A DNA stretch of 64,000 nt from Motilimonas sp. E26 (GCF_021278025.1 NZ_JAIBHJ010000008.1:1-64000); one strand, 5' to 3'; numbered from the stretch's first letter, positions 28,197 through 37,770 are shown. Notes: generated by a model not told the origin, from the letters alone. Numbers and translations are program-made.

Positions 28197-29993
28197 GTGG
28201 AAATCATAAAAACGGACGTTGCAATTATTGGTGCAGGAGGAGGTGGTTTACGCGCCGCCATTGCCGCGGCAGAAGCGAATCCAGAATTAGAAATTGCTTT
28301 GATTTCTAAAGTTTACCCAATGCGCAGCCATACTGTCGCCGCCGAAGGAGGGGCCGCAGGCGTAGTTCAAGAGCACGATTCTCTCGACAACCACTTTAAC
28401 GATACCGTCTCTGGCGGCGATTGGCTTTGTGATCAAGATACTGTCGAATACTTTGTCGAAAATGCCACTCGACAGCTTACTCAGCTAGAGCATTGGGGTT
28501 GTCCCTGGAGTCGTAAGGAAGATGGTAAAATCAATGTTCGTGCCTTTGGCGGAATGAAAATTGAGCGCACTTGGTTTGCTGCCGACAAGTCTGGCTTCCA
28601 CATGCTTCACACCTTATTTCAAACTTCAATAAAGTATCCCTCAATCAAGCGATTTGATGAGCATTTTTGTCTCGATTTATTAGTATTTGATGGCAAGGTA
28701 CAAGGGGCTGTACTACTTGATATTGCAGAAGGGATTACCCGTGTGATCCATGCTAAAACCGTGATTGTTGCCACCGGCGGTGCAGGCCGCGTTTACACAT
28801 ATAACACCAATGGTGGCATAGTTACGGGTGATGGCATGAGCATGTGTTACCGTCACGGCGTCCCACTACGTGATATGGAGTTTGTGCAGTATCATCCTAC
28901 CGGATTACCTGGCTCAGGCATTTTAATGACGGAAGGCTGCCGCGGCGAAGGCGGCATTTTGGTCAATAAAGACGGCTATCGCTACTTACAAGATTACGGC
29001 TTAGGGCCGGAAATACCCGTAGGTAAAACTAAGAATAAACACATGGAGCTTGGCCCGCGCGATCGCCTTAGCCAATGCTTTTGGCAAGAACAGCAACAAG
29101 GCCGTGTTATATCAACTAAGCGTGGCGATGTCGTTCACCTTGATTTACGCCATCTTGGCGAAGAAAAAATTAACGAACGCTTACCTTTCATCCGTGAATT
29201 AGCAAAAGCCTATGTCGGTGTTGATCCTGTTCATGAGCCCATTCCTGTTCGTCCTACTGTGCATTACACCATGGGCGGTATTGAAACCGATGCTAAAACT
29301 GCAACCCGCTTACCGGGCTTATATGCTGTTGGTGAATGCGCCTCCAGCGGCTTACATGGTGCCAATCGTTTGGGCTCAAACTCATTAACAGAACTGGTTG
29401 TGTTTGGTGAAGTCGCAGGCCAACAGGCCGCTAAATTCGCGCAAGAAAATAAGCACAGTGCAATAGCTAAAGTGCGGGATGCGGCAAAAGCAGTTATTGA
29501 TAAAGCAGAAGCCTTATTACACAGCGAGGGGACTGAGAGCATAGCCAATATCCGTCGAGAAATGGGCGATTGCATGGAGGCGGGTGTCGGTATTTATCGC
29601 ACTGAAACATCGATGCAACAAGCAATAGACAAATTAGCGGAACTAAAACAGCGGTATAAAAACATTAAGATCAGCGACAAGTCTAGTGTCTTTAATACCG
29701 AGCTGTTATACGCCATTGAGCTAGGCTACCTACTTGATACTGCTGAAGCTATGGCTCATAGCGCTATTTTACGCAAAGAATCCCGTGGCTCTCATCAACG
29801 TATTGACGGTTATGAAAAACGCGATGATGAAAACTATCTGACCCATTCACTGGCTTTTTATAACCCAGATAAAGCCCCCACTATTGACTATGCCAGTGTC
29901 ACCATCACAAAAAGCCAACCAGCTGAGCGAGTTTATGGCGCCGCCTCAGACGCGCAAGATGCAGCTAAAGCAGCAGAGGTGAAGCATGACTAA
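28197..29993 (+). CDS. frdA: Fumarate reductase flavoprotein subunit
   Basis: FrdA reduces fumarate to succinate on the cytoplasmic face in anaerobic respiration. The 598 aa protein has the FAD-binding [13 protein letters not shown] near residue 12, the flavin-linking His in [10 protein letters not shown] (His45), and active-site motifs HPTGLPGSG and [11 protein letters not shown]. The start is GTG at 28197, with AGGAGG at 28186-28191; the overlapping ATG at 28195 hits a stop at once. It heads the frdABCD operon and overlaps frdB by eight bases. Confidence 0.97.
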   Translation: MEIIKTDVAIIGAGGGGLRAAIAAAEANPELEIALISKVYPMRSHTVAAEGGAAGVVQEHDSLDNHFNDTVSGGDWLCDQDTVEYFVENATRQLTQLEHWGCPWSRKEDGKINVRAFGGMKIERTWFAADKSGFHMLHTLFQTSIKYPSIKRFDEHFCLDLLVFDGKVQGAVLLDIAEGITRVIHAKTVIVATGGAGRVYTYNTNGGIVTGDGMSMCYRHGVPLRDMEFVQYHPTGLPGSGILMTEGCRGEGGILVNKDGYRYLQDYGLGPEIPVGKTKNKHMELGPRDRLSQCFWQEQQQGRVISTKRGDVVHLDLRHLGEEKINERLPFIRELAKAYVGVDPVHEPIPVRPTVHYTMGGIETDAKTATRLPGLYAVGECASSGLHGANRLGSNSLTELVVFGEVAGQQAAKFAQENKHSAIAKVRDAAKAVIDKAEALLHSEGTESIANIRREMGDCMEAGVGIYRTETSMQQAIDKLAELKQRYKNIKISDKSSVFNTELLYAIELGYLLDTAEAMAHSAILRKESRGSHQRIDGYEKRDDENYLTHSLAFYNPDKAPTIDYASVTITKSQPAERVYGAASDAQDAAKAAEVKHD

Positions 29994-30723
29994 CCCAATA
30001 ATCGAAATTGACATTTTACGTTATCGGCCAGAGCAAGATACGACGCCGTTTATCCAAACTTATAGCATTCCATACGACGAAGAAATGTCGATCTTGGAAG
30101 CCTTGCAATATATTAAAGATGAACTTGATGGCAGCATTAGCTTTCGCTGGTCTTGTCGGATGGCAATTTGCGGTAGCTGCGGCATGATGATCGATGGCGT
30201 ACCTAAGCTGGGTTGTAAAGCTTTTTTACGTGACTATTACCCTAATAAAATCAAACTTGAACCACTGGCCAACTTTCCCATTGAGCGGGATTTAGTCGTG
30301 GTGATGGATGATTTTATTAAAAAACTTGAAAGTATTAAGCCATATATCATTCCAGCCCAAGAAAAATCCATTGATGATGGTGAATACATTCAAACCCCAG
30401 AGCAGATGGCTAAATATAAGCAGTTTTCCATGTGTATTAACTGCGGATTATGTTACTCGGCTTGCCCACAGTATGCCCTTAACACTGAATTCACGGGGCC
30501 AGCGGCGTTAGCTTTATTGGCACGTTACAACCGTGATTCACGCGATGCCGGCAGCGCCCAGCGCATGGAAATAGTGAATGCGGAAGAAGGCGTTTGGGGT
30601 TGTACCTTTGTTGGTTACTGCTCGCAAGTGTGTCCAAAAGGTGTCGATCCGGCGGCCGCCATCCAGCTATTTAAAGTCGAAAGTGCCAAAGATTACCTGA
30701 TTGGTATGTTTAAACCAGATTAA
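29986..30723 (+). CDS. frdB: Fumarate reductase iron-sulfur subunit
   Basis: FrdB carries electrons from menaquinol to FrdA. The 245 aa protein has the 2Fe-2S ligands in [10 protein letters not shown] and a distal Cys, then two ferredoxin-type motifs [13 protein letters not shown] and [17 protein letters not shown] that bind the 4Fe-4S and 3Fe-4S clusters. The length matches E. coli FrdB. It is followed by the repeat array and frdC. Confidence 0.97.
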   Translation: MTNPIIEIDILRYRPEQDTTPFIQTYSIPYDEEMSILEALQYIKDELDGSISFRWSCRMAICGSCGMMIDGVPKLGCKAFLRDYYPNKIKLEPLANFPIERDLVVVMDDFIKKLESIKPYIIPAQEKSIDDGEYIQTPEQMAKYKQFSMCINCGLCYSACPQYALNTEFTGPAALALLARYNRDSRDAGSAQRMEIVNAEEGVWGCTFVGYCSQVCPKGVDPAAAIQLFKVESAKDYLIGMFKPD

Positions 30724-30734
30724 AGGGTGGTGAC

Positions 30735-30833
30735 ATGAAGCGCACTTCAAACAAACGTAAACCCTATCAGCGCGAGTTAGCCGTTGTTAGTTCGGTTAGT
30801 ATGCTTAGAGCAAAGAGCACTGTATATGGGTAA
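30735..30833 (+). CDS. frdC-derived short leader ORF 1
   Basis: A 32-codon frame starts ATG AAG CGC ACT, 11 bases after the frdB stop and behind GGGTGG. It encodes NKRKPYQRELAVV, nearly the same as the N-terminus of FrdC (SKRKPYQRELPVD), then runs into unrelated sequence and stops. Its place and ribosome site are those expected of the original frdC start. Whether it is translated is not known; a remnant of duplication is the simplest reading. Confidence 0.5.
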   Translation: MKRTSNKRKPYQRELAVVSSVSMLRAKSTVYG

Positions 30834-31060
30834 TACAATGAGTAAAAGTAAACCCTATCAGCGTGAGTTAGCCGTTGTTAGTTCGTTAGTATGCTTAGAG
30901 CAAGGAGCACTGTATATGGGTAATACAATGAGTAAAAGTAAACCCTATCAGCGTGAGTTAGCCGCTGTTAGTTCGGTTAGTCCGTCTCAACTAAGGAATA
31001 CAGTATATGAATAATCCAGCAAGTAAACGTAAACCCTATCAGCGTGAACTGCCCGTGGAT
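30756..31060 (+). repeat. Tandem 90-91 bp array made from the frdC start region
   Basis: The core AAACCCTATCAGCG occurs at 30759, 30850, 30940 and 31031, giving spacings of 91, 90 and 91. Units 2 and 3 (30801-30890 and 30891-30980) differ by only two substitutions and one inserted base. Each unit holds a ribosome-site-like stretch (CAAGGAGCAC), a start codon (ATGGGTAATACAATG) and codons for SK(S/R)KPYQREL. The last unit runs into the real frdC. The array therefore repeats the translation start and first 16 codons or so of frdC within the operon. Confidence 0.9.
30826..31014 (+). CDS. frdC-derived leader ORF 2/3
   Basis: A 62-codon frame beginning MGNTMSKSKPYQREL. Because the unit is 90 bases it reads through two units in frame (the KPYQREL segment appears twice) and stops at TAA 31012-31014, overlapping the frdC start at 31007. 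The overlap could couple frdC translation to this frame. A longer in-frame TTG start exists at 30784. Function as a protein is unlikely; function as a leader is possible. Confidence 0.45.
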   Translation: MGNTMSKSKPYQRELAVVSSLVCLEQGALYMGNTMSKSKPYQRELAAVSSVSPSQLRNTVYE

Positions 31061-31408
31061 TGGTGGTTGAAACATGCTTTCTATACTAAATATATGATTC
31101 GTGAAGGAACCAGTATCGCCATCACTATTTACAGCTGTATCTTGGCATGGGGTTTATTACGACTATCCCAAGGGCCTGAGGCTTGGCAAGGATGGCTTAA
31201 TGCTCTACAGCACCCTATTGCCGTCCTGTTTCATATTCTCGCTTTAGCATTCGCTCTATATCACACGGTAACTTGGTTTGATTTAGCTCCAAAAGCCGCC
31301 GATATTTGGCTCAAAGGAAAGAAGCTAGATGATAAATTCATCGTCATCGGCCATTACGTAGGCTTTGTCTTAGCAACCTTGGCCGCTCTGATAATTATTA
31401 CGCTATAG
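31007..31408 (+). CDS. frdC: Fumarate reductase membrane anchor subunit C
   Basis: FrdC binds the complex to the membrane and helps form the quinone site. The 133 aa protein starts NNPASKRKPYQREL and has three membrane helices (about 34-56, 66-88, 110-131), with the family motif GPEAWQGW. The ATG at 31007 follows AAGGAATACAGTAT. Upstream, its own start region is repeated three times, see the array entry. It is followed by frdD after eight bases. Confidence 0.95.
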   Translation: MNNPASKRKPYQRELPVDWWLKHAFYTKYMIREGTSIAITIYSCILAWGLLRLSQGPEAWQGWLNALQHPIAVLFHILALAFALYHTVTWFDLAPKAADIWLKGKKLDDKFIVIGHYVGFVLATLAALIIITL

Positions 31409-31416
31409 GAGGCGTT

Positions 31417-31794
31417 ATGAGTCATACCGATTCAACTAAATTAAAGCGCTCTCACGAGCCCGTATTTTGGGGATTATTTGGCGCTGGTGGCATGCTCACC
31501 GCCTTTTTAACGCCAGTAATGATACTAATTACCGGTATTTTAGTGCCATTGGCTATTATTAGCCCAAAAGCACTTAACTATGAGCGTGTACATGGTTTTG
31601 CTACCTCTTGGTACGGTGCGGCTATTTTATTGGTACTGATCGCACTACCACTCTGGCATACCTTACATCGTATTTTTCACGGCTTACACGATATTGGTGT
31701 TAAACGGGGGCGAGATTGGCAACAAGTGATCTGTTATGGCGCCGCTTTTGCTATCTCAGTTTTTGTCTTTACCTTGCTACTTCAGATGCTTTAA
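31417..31794 (+). CDS. frdD: Fumarate reductase membrane anchor subunit D
   Basis: FrdD is the second quinol-site anchor. The 125 aa protein has three helices and the typical start KRSHEPVFWGLFGAGGM, with the conserved LPLWHTLHRIFHGLHD. AGGAGGCG lies before the ATG at 31417. It is the last gene of frdABCD. Confidence 0.95.
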   Translation: MSHTDSTKLKRSHEPVFWGLFGAGGMLTAFLTPVMILITGILVPLAIISPKALNYERVHGFATSWYGAAILLVLIALPLWHTLHRIFHGLHDIGVKRGRDWQQVICYGAAFAISVFVFTLLLQML

Positions 31795-31825
31795 TTAACA
31801 CAAAGCTCAATTACCTCCTTTTACA

Positions 31826-31855
31826 CAGTAAAGTCCAAGGCTTTGGGCTTTACTG
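31826..31855 (+). terminator. Hairpin after frdD
   Basis: CAGTAAAGTCC (826-836) pairs with GGGCTTTACTG (845-855), with one wobble and an eight-base loop. No U-run follows, so it may be a terminator or a 3'-end stabilising hairpin. Confidence 0.55.
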
Positions 31856-32022
31856 CCGTACTTATCATGTCAAAAATAAACTATAACCAACTGTTTAAAA
31901 TATAGTTTTCAAACATTAATTTAATTTAATCTCTATAGGTAAGTTTTTTTGCGCTAAAAACTAAGCAACTTTGTTTTTAGGGTATATGCTATTGAGAGTG
32001 GCCAATAAGTAGTAATGAAATT

Positions 32023-32769
32023 ATGAATGATTCTCAAGCTAATGTTTTTACTTTTAACGTTAAGGCAGACACTGGGCAGGATCCCCTTGCACAACCGCAT
32101 TCTCAAATGACTAAACGCTTAAGTGCGCTATATGAAATCTCTGAACTTGGTAAAACTGTGTTGCCATTAAATCAGGTTTTTCACGCTTTCCATCAAGCCC
32201 TAAAAAAAGCCCTTTATGCCGATAACATGTTATTAGCACTGTATAATTCTGAACGTAGTCATATCCATATACCCTATTTCGTTGATCAGGCTGACGAAAA
32301 TAGCGAATTTACCGGTTTGATACCCGCGAGAGAGTTTATTGAATCGACCTTGGTTGGCTATATTTTTCGCCGCAAGCAAGCTTTTCTAGCGGATAGTGAA
32401 AAACTACAAAGACTGAAAGAATCCGGTGCTATCACCTTTCGAGGCACGCAAAGCGAGAGCTGGCTAGGTTTGCCTTTAGTATTTCAAGATGAATTACTAG
32501 GTGTGTTAGTGCTACAGAGTTACGACCCTGCAAAACTATATAAAAATGAGGATTTAGAATTTTTAAACTACGCAGGTAATCAGCTGTCAGCGGTCCTAGG
32601 CTATCAATTGGCACAAACATCACACAACGCTTATGTTGAGCAGCTTGAAGATCTAATTGATTGGCAAATAGATGAAATAAAACATATAAGCAAAAAAGCG
32701 GTGAAATTAGAAGCCTTTCAAAAGGCAGAAACGAGCCCGAGAGCAATGAAGGAAAAAGTAACGCATTAA
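32023..32769 (+). CDS. GAF domain protein
   Basis: A 248 aa soluble protein. Residues about 40-205 form a GAF-type sensory domain (LYEISELGKTVLPLNQVFHAFHQALKKAL, in part, then WLGLPLVFQDELLGVLVLQSY). The last 45 residues are a charged helix (WQIDEIKHISKKAVKLEAFQ). No output domain is attached, so it may act on a partner in trans. The ligand is not predictable. Confidence 0.8.
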   Translation: MNDSQANVFTFNVKADTGQDPLAQPHSQMTKRLSALYEISELGKTVLPLNQVFHAFHQALKKALYADNMLLALYNSERSHIHIPYFVDQADENSEFTGLIPAREFIESTLVGYIFRRKQAFLADSEKLQRLKESGAITFRGTQSESWLGLPLVFQDELLGVLVLQSYDPAKLYKNEDLEFLNYAGNQLSAVLGYQLAQTSHNAYVEQLEDLIDWQIDEIKHISKKAVKLEAFQKAETSPRAMKEKVTH

Positions 32770-32799
32770 CGCTCGCCATAAAGCAATCAATAGGCAATA

Positions 32800-32827
32800 A
32801 AAAAAGCGGAAAACATTCCGCTTTTTT
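32800..32827. terminator. Bidirectional terminator between the GAF gene and efp
   Basis: AAAAAAGCGGAA (32800-32811) and TTCCGCTTTTTT (32816-32827) form a perfect stem with A- and T-runs on both sides, able to stop transcription from both convergent genes. Confidence 0.88.
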
Positions 32828-32842
32828 GTTGTCGCCAAGAAA

Positions 32843-33409
32843 TTACTTAACACGACCTACATATTCAGCTGAACGTGTATCAACTTTAATCACTTCACCA
32901 ATCTGAATGAATAAAGGAACACGCACCACTGCGCCAGTAGCAAGTGTTGCAGGCTTACCACCCGTTCCAGCTGTATCGCCTTTTAGGCCAGGGTCGGTTT
33001 CGGTAACTTCAATCTCAACGAAGTTAGGTGGGGTCACCGCAATCGGGTTATCATTCCACGTGGTAATAGTGCAGATGTCTTGCTCTATTAACCATTTCCC
33101 TTGATCACCTACCGCTTTCGCATCTGCAGCGACTTGCTCAAACGTGTCATTGTTCATGAAATGCCAAAACTCACCATCGTTGTATAAGTAAGCTAGGTCA
33201 TAATCCATCACGTCAGCCGCTTCAACTGACTCGCCTGATTTAAAGGTTTTTTCTAATACTTTACCTGACAGTAAACGACGGATACGAACACGGTTGAAGG
33301 CTTGGCCTTTACCCGGCTTTACAAATTCGTTTTCGATGATGGCACATGGCTCGTTATCGAGCATTATTTTTAGGCCGCTGCGAAAATCACTGGTACTATA
33401 TGTTGCCAT
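32843..33409 (-). CDS. efp: Elongation factor P
   Basis: EF-P relieves ribosome stalling at polyproline. The 188 aa protein has the KOW and two OB domains of the family. Lys34 in VKPGKGQAF is the residue modified by EpmA/EpmB, both also encoded here. The gene is divergent from epmB with only 31 bases between them, the usual arrangement. Confidence 0.97.
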   Translation of the reverse strand: MATYSTSDFRSGLKIMLDNEPCAIIENEFVKPGKGQAFNRVRIRRLLSGKVLEKTFKSGESVEAADVMDYDLAYLYNDGEFWHFMNNDTFEQVAADAKAVGDQGKWLIEQDICTITTWNDNPIAVTPPNFVEIEVTETDPGLKGDTAGTGGKPATLATGAVVRVPLFIQIGEVIKVDTRSAEYVGRVK

Positions 33410-33440
33410 TTTTTCCTCTTAGCAAAATCGAGTTACGCAA

Positions 33441-34463
33441 ATGCCGCAAATAATAACCCGAAATGACCTCCCTGTGCAGGGGCATTGGCAAAAAGAACTG
33501 GCAAATGCGATCAAAACCCCCTCTGAATTGATCAAAATCCTAAATTTGAACGAAAAGGATTTTATTGAGGGCTTTATTGCACGCCAATCTTTCCCAATGT
33601 TAGTGCCGATGCCCTTCGTCAAAAAAATGCAAGTGGGGGATAAACAGGATCCCCTCTTGCGGCAGGTACTGCCCCTTAAAGAAGAATTACTCGAGGTTGA
33701 AGGCTTTGGCCCCGATCCCCTTGAAGAACACAATACCGCAGTGCCTGGATTGCTGCATAAGTACAAGAGCAGGGTATTGTTTATTGTAAAAGGCGGCTGC
33801 GCTGTGAATTGCCGTTATTGCTTTCGTCGCCACTTTCCATACCAAGACAACAGCCCGAATAAAACTGAGTGGCACACTGCGATCGATTACATTCGCCAGC
33901 ATACTGAAATTAATGAAGTCATACTCAGTGGCGGCGATCCCCTCATGGCCAAAGACGAGCATATTGATTGGTTGTTAACTCAGTTAGAGCAGATCCCACA
34001 CCTTACTCGAGTTAGGTTACACACTCGCCTGCCCGTGGTTATTCCTAGCCGTTTAACCGATGCATTACTAAGCCGACTACAGCAAAGCCCTTTAAAGGCG
34101 GTCATGGTGTTACACATTAACCATGCTAACGAATTAGACCAAGAGCTAACCCGAATGCTACAGCGTACACGGCGTTATGGCATCACCTTGCTGAACCAAA
34201 GTGTGCTGTTAAAAGGCATCAATGACACTAGCGCCGACTTAATTAACTTAAGTGAAGCTTTATTCACCGCTGATGTGCTCCCTTATTACTTACACCAATT
34301 AGATAAAGTAGCTGGTGCGGCGCATTTTGAGGTGCATGAAGATAAAGCCAAGCAACTGGTAAAAATGATGTTAAATGAACTGCCAGGTTTTTTGGTACCG
34401 AAGTTAGTGCGAGAGGTAGCAGGGGAAAAAAGTAAAACGCCGTTAGATTTGTTTCATCCTTAA
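33441..34463 (+). CDS. epmB: EF-P beta-lysylation protein, lysine 2,3-aminomutase
   Basis: EpmB converts (S)-alpha-lysine to (R)-beta-lysine for EF-P. The 340 aa radical-SAM enzyme has the cluster motif CAVNCRYCFRRHFPY (CxxxCxxC), and PLP-site motifs follow. It is short compared with clostridial lysine aminomutases, as EpmB enzymes are. It works with epmA and efp. Confidence 0.95.
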   Translation: MPQIITRNDLPVQGHWQKELANAIKTPSELIKILNLNEKDFIEGFIARQSFPMLVPMPFVKKMQVGDKQDPLLRQVLPLKEELLEVEGFGPDPLEEHNTAVPGLLHKYKSRVLFIVKGGCAVNCRYCFRRHFPYQDNSPNKTEWHTAIDYIRQHTEINEVILSGGDPLMAKDEHIDWLLTQLEQIPHLTRVRLHTRLPVVIPSRLTDALLSRLQQSPLKAVMVLHINHANELDQELTRMLQRTRRYGITLLNQSVLLKGINDTSADLINLSEALFTADVLPYYLHQLDKVAGAAHFEVHEDKAKQLVKMMLNELPGFLVPKLVREVAGEKSKTPLDLFHP

Positions 34464-34492
34464 TATAAGCACATTTCTTAGGAAAGTTTTAT

Positions 34493-34520
34493 AAAAAACG
34501 CGCTAATAAAGCGCGTTTTT
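34493..34520. terminator. Terminator after epmB
   Basis: AACGCGC (34497-34503) and GCGCGTT (34511-34517) pair around an AATAAAG-type loop, with A-run before and T-run after, so it can serve epmB and the convergent small gene. Confidence 0.85.
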
Positions 34521-34547
34521 AATGAAGCCTGAATCCAACAGCATTAA

Positions 34548-34736
34548 CTAAACCTGAATATTAATATTCTGACCAATCGAACTTGACGGATCCGGTTTGG
34601 GTGCTGAGCCTGATGACTCAGCGGTTGCTGACTGGATAAGCTGCAACGCCTGCTGCCCTTCGGCTTGCTGCTGCTTTTTACCAATGGCTGCCTGCCATGC
34701 TTCTTGGCCTAAACCAGAATTTCCTGATACTTGCAT
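34548..34736 (-). CDS. Small YjfB-like putative motility protein
   Basis: A 62 aa protein with a strong ribosome site: GGGGAGG five bases before the ATG at 34736. It is Gln/Ala-rich in the middle and ends SSIGQNINIQV, resembling the GxNIDI end of YjfB-type putative motility proteins. The family call is tentative; that the gene is real is much surer because of its ribosome site and flanking terminator. Confidence 0.6.
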   Translation of the reverse strand: MQVSGNSGLGQEAWQAAIGKKQQQAEGQQALQLIQSATAESSGSAPKPDPSSSIGQNINIQV

Positions 34737-34883
34737 GTCGCCTCCCCATTACTATGCGAATTTGCTAGCTGATCTAAATAGTTACGGTTGTATATTAAAA
34801 CCATTCAGTCAATTTAGATGCTCATTCAGCTTGTTGTAACTTAAGTATATACTAATGCCATTACTCACGGCTTAATATAGATT

Positions 34884-35204
34884 ATGACACACGAACAAAT
34901 TTTAAACAGTATAAAAGAGAATATTCAGCTAATTTATCGCCAATCCGTGGATGCGGACCAGTCTATCGAGGCACTTAAAGAGCAGGATAAAGCCAAGTTT
35001 ACTGCAATATTTGGCGACAACACGCCATTTACCACGCGGTCTGCATTGTTTTTAGTACATGTAGAAGAGCTAGCAGCCGATTTATTGGCACTGCAACAAA
35101 GTCGCTCAGATGCTGAATTTGAACGAGACTTACCACGTTTAGTGAAAAAAATTGAGCTAATGTTCAAAACACTACAGGGCTTTAAGCAAGGCTTGCGAGG
35201 GTAA
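34884..35204 (+). CDS. Uncharacterised small helical protein
   Basis: A 106 aa soluble, predominantly helical protein (LNSIKENIQLIYRQSVDADQ in part, then LPRLVKKIELMFKTLQGFKQGL). I do not recognise the family. It has its own putative terminator and lies between a YjfB-like gene and a PilZ gene. Confidence 0.65.
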   Translation: MTHEQILNSIKENIQLIYRQSVDADQSIEALKEQDKAKFTAIFGDNTPFTTRSALFLVHVEELAADLLALQQSRSDAEFERDLPRLVKKIELMFKTLQGFKQGLRG

Positions 35205-35212
35205 AGTGGATT

Positions 35213-35233
35213 GCGCCTTGTTACACAAGGCGC
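35213..35233. terminator. Hairpin between convergent genes
   Basis: GCGCCTTG (213-220) pairs exactly with CAAGGCGC (226-233) around TTACA. It sits between the 106 aa gene and the convergent PilZ gene. Confidence 0.6.
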
Positions 35234-35255
35234 TAATAACCCTTATTTGTGATTG

Positions 35256-35912
35256 TTACCTATCATCTAAGGTAACCAGCATTTTTTCGAATAACTTCTC
35301 TATATTCTGGCTAGCTGTTTGGTCTAGCTTGATCCCTACCGACCATAAACCAGACTCTTCTTTTTGATTACAGACCACACCCAACAGCTTGAACAATTCA
35401 CTCTTATTGGCATTCTCAACCATAATGGTCATTTGCTGCCCTTTAAAAGCCGCATTTTGTACAGGATCTACCAGCCTTACTCGACAGCCATGCACCGAAA
35501 TATCGAGCAGTTGACCCGCCATCATTTGCGTACCACAACGTACCTTCGCTAACAACTTTGTTGCCATACGCCGTTCAGCTCGCAGTGGTTGCTGCTGTAC
35601 TATTTTAGGGTAAGACGCCACCAGCATTTTAATAGGCCGAGTCACTGTGGGTAATATTTGACATTTAAAGGCCACCACAGAGCCAAGATCATCTTCCGCT
35701 AATACCCGTACGATTAATTCATATCCTTCTCTAAGCACATCATATTTATCTCCCCAACGACTAGGATCAGGGTATTGCAGTAACAAAAAATCACCCGCTT
35801 GAAAACCAATTAGTGGCAGCTTCATTTTTGAGCGAACGCCTGCTGGTGTTACCGCTTCAACATGGAGCATCATTCCGGGGCGAAGAAAAGCGAGATCATC
35901 AATTTGCGTCAT
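35256..35912 (-). CDS. PilZ domain c-di-GMP-binding protein, YcgR-like
   Basis: A 218 aa soluble protein with an N-terminal YcgR-type beta domain and a C-terminal PilZ domain. The two c-di-GMP-binding motifs are present: RAERR (about 109-113) and DISVHGCRV (about 132-140). YcgR-type proteins slow flagella when c-di-GMP rises, so this is a likely target of the cyclases at 15.4 and 25.4 kb. A different target protein cannot be excluded. Confidence 0.85.
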   Translation of the reverse strand: MTQIDDLAFLRPGMMLHVEAVTPAGVRSKMKLPLIGFQAGDFLLLQYPDPSRWGDKYDVLREGYELIVRVLAEDDLGSVVAFKCQILPTVTRPIKMLVASYPKIVQQQPLRAERRMATKLLAKVRCGTQMMAGQLLDISVHGCRVRLVDPVQNAAFKGQQMTIMVENANKSELFKLLGVVCNQKEESGLWSVGIKLDQTASQNIEKLFEKMLVTLDDR

Positions 35913-35935
35913 GCCATGATTCCATCATATAAGGC

Positions 35936-36442
35936 TTAAAACTCTTTTAGCATGTCTCTTGAATATGCTTCGGTCTTGAGCTCAACATTGAATTGCTGTG
36001 CTAACTTATCAAGCTCATTGATTAGAGGACGTAAATCATCCAAGGTAATAGTATTGTCATCCAATTGCCAAAGCTGCTGTGAACCTTGATAGGAAAAATG
36101 CAGCGCCAACATCGCTTTATAATTCCCTTGCTGCGCCGCTTGTTGCACTTTACGTAAGCGTCGGTTAATTAAATTAAGCTCATGCTTTAAGTCCCAAACA
36201 TACATGATTTCATGCATATAAGGATGGGTTCGAAAATGGCGAAGTAGTTGCAGAACGAGCCCCCCGCCTAACACAACCCCAATTAGATTTAGCATGAAGT
36301 GGGTTTCAGAGCCGTCGGAAAAAAAGTAAATTAACACAGTCGAAATAGACAAAGCTGATACGGTAAGCACCGCAATACACGCGAGGATCACCCGATTGAG
36401 TCGATGGCGATATTGAGCTTTATCGATATCCATTAATTTCAT
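35936..36442 (-). CDS. DUF3087 family membrane protein
   Basis: A 168 aa protein with the typical DUF3087 start MDIDKAQYRHRLNRVI, two membrane segments (about 18-40 and 48-66) and a soluble helical C-terminus. The function is unknown. It is 23 bases upstream of the PilZ gene on the same strand, so the two are probably co-transcribed. Confidence 0.75.
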   Translation of the reverse strand: MKLMDIDKAQYRHRLNRVILACIAVLTVSALSISTVLIYFFSDGSETHFMLNLIGVVLGGGLVLQLLRHFRTHPYMHEIMYVWDLKHELNLINRRLRKVQQAAQQGNYKAMLALHFSYQGSQQLWQLDDNTITLDDLRPLINELDKLAQQFNVELKTEAYSRDMLKEF

Positions 36443-36726
36443 TATTCATTCCTTAGGTTTCAACGCCATCATTTTAAAGGGAGAGAGAGCAAGCAACAAG
36501 CTTAACCCACTACTAGATGCGCATCAGGTTCACCATCCTCACTTAAAACCAACTCATTCAATTTACAGCCCACTCACAATAATATGCCTAACATAACAAC
36601 GCGGGAAACATTAGCTACGAATGCAGGCTTATTGAACCAACATCAGGGAAAATTAACGGGCTTTTTTGCGCAATTGATAATGAAAGGTTATGCTAGCGCC
36701 ACTTTTTTTTGGAACCCTTTACCATT

Positions 36727-37383
36727 ATGGCAATGCTGCACTATACCCCTCCTACCGACCCTTGGTTAGAAATTTTATTTCAAGATCGCGATATCATAGT
36801 GGTGAATAAGCCAAGTGGACTGTTATCTGTTCCTGGACGCGATCCTAATCATAGTGATAGCACTTGGCGCAGGGTACAAGAGCAGTTTCCTGACGCACAA
36901 ATTGTACATCGTTTAGATATGGCAACATCAGGTGTGATGGTGTTAGCCATGCACAAAGAAGCTGAGCGAAACTTAAAAATGCAGTTTATGAACCGAGAAA
37001 CAGAAAAGGTTTATTATGCGAGGGTTTGGGGACACCTAACAGAGAAGTCAGGCGAAGTTGATTTACCTTTAATTTGCGACTGGCCAAATCGGCCAAAACA
37101 AATTGTCTGCTACGAAAACGGTAAGGCATCTAAAACCTACTTTGAAGTTGAAAGCGAAGATCAGCACAGCAGCTTAGTCAAGTTGACACCAATCACCGGA
37201 CGCACTCACCAACTTCGAGTACATATGCAAGCGATTGGCCACCCTATTTTAGGCGATTATTTTTACGCGACACCTGAAGCCTTAGACATGTCTGATCGGC
37301 TCTTGCTACATGCCACATGGCTTAAAATAAAACACCCAAGAACGCACCAAAGCATGGAGTTCAGCTGCGAACATGGGTTTTAA
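36727..37383 (+). CDS. rluA: Dual-specificity RNA pseudouridine synthase RluA
   Basis: RluA makes pseudouridine at position 746 of 23S rRNA and position 32 of several tRNAs. The protein (about 218 aa) tracks E. coli RluA along its length: DIIVVNKPSGLLSVPGRD, the catalytic Asp in VHRLDMATSG, DLPLICDWPNRPKQ and ITGRTHQLRVHM. I chose the ATG at 36727; a TTG at 36709 and ATG at 36733 are in frame. Confidence 0.95.
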   Translation: MAMLHYTPPTDPWLEILFQDRDIIVVNKPSGLLSVPGRDPNHSDSTWRRVQEQFPDAQIVHRLDMATSGVMVLAMHKEAERNLKMQFMNRETEKVYYARVWGHLTEKSGEVDLPLICDWPNRPKQIVCYENGKASKTYFEVESEDQHSSLVKLTPITGRTHQLRVHMQAIGHPILGDYFYATPEALDMSDRLLLHATWLKIKHPRTHQSMEFSCEHGF

Positions 37384-37770
37384 GATAAACCTTAAATTTA
37401 AGCCTTTATAAAATAACCTTAGCTGTGCGGCTGTGCCGCACGAAGAATAAGCTACAATGGCGTTTCAGGACTTAAATAGCGCTCCAAACTTCTTCGCCAC
37501 TGCATTTTGAAAAATCCTTTGAAACCTTATCAGAAACACAAAAAATTCATATGTTGCTTCAGAACAAAGAAAGAAAATAAATAGCCATCGCGCTTTTTTG
37601 AGTTGTGTTTCAGATTAATACGACAAAGCTATTTCATTATTTTGTTAACTAATTTAAGTAATTAATTTCAGTTAAGCACTACGTTTTACCTGCTGAATAA
37701 TAATTATATACTCCTGTTAGCAAACGCTTTTTCCGATATAATTTACTCTTGTGCTCTTATAGGTTCAGTT
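37384..37770. other. Intergenic region after rluA
   Basis: This 387-base AT-rich stretch contains a perfect seven-pair hairpin, GTGCGGC/GCCGCAC (37425-37441), probably the rluA transcript end. I see no gene or repeat in the rest. A promoter for the next gene is likely near 37690-37750. Confidence 0.5.

Noticed and set aside
30756-31060. CRISPR-like repeats
   Set aside because: Unit length is 90 bp with no spacers; it is a tandem copy of the frdC start region and no cas genes are present.
32432-32797. 121-codon frame opposite the GAF gene
   Set aside because: Antisense to a convincing GAF domain and ends at a terminator; no support for coding.
36584-36769. 61-codon frame before rluA
   Set aside because: It overlaps the rluA start in another frame and has no ribosome site or family.
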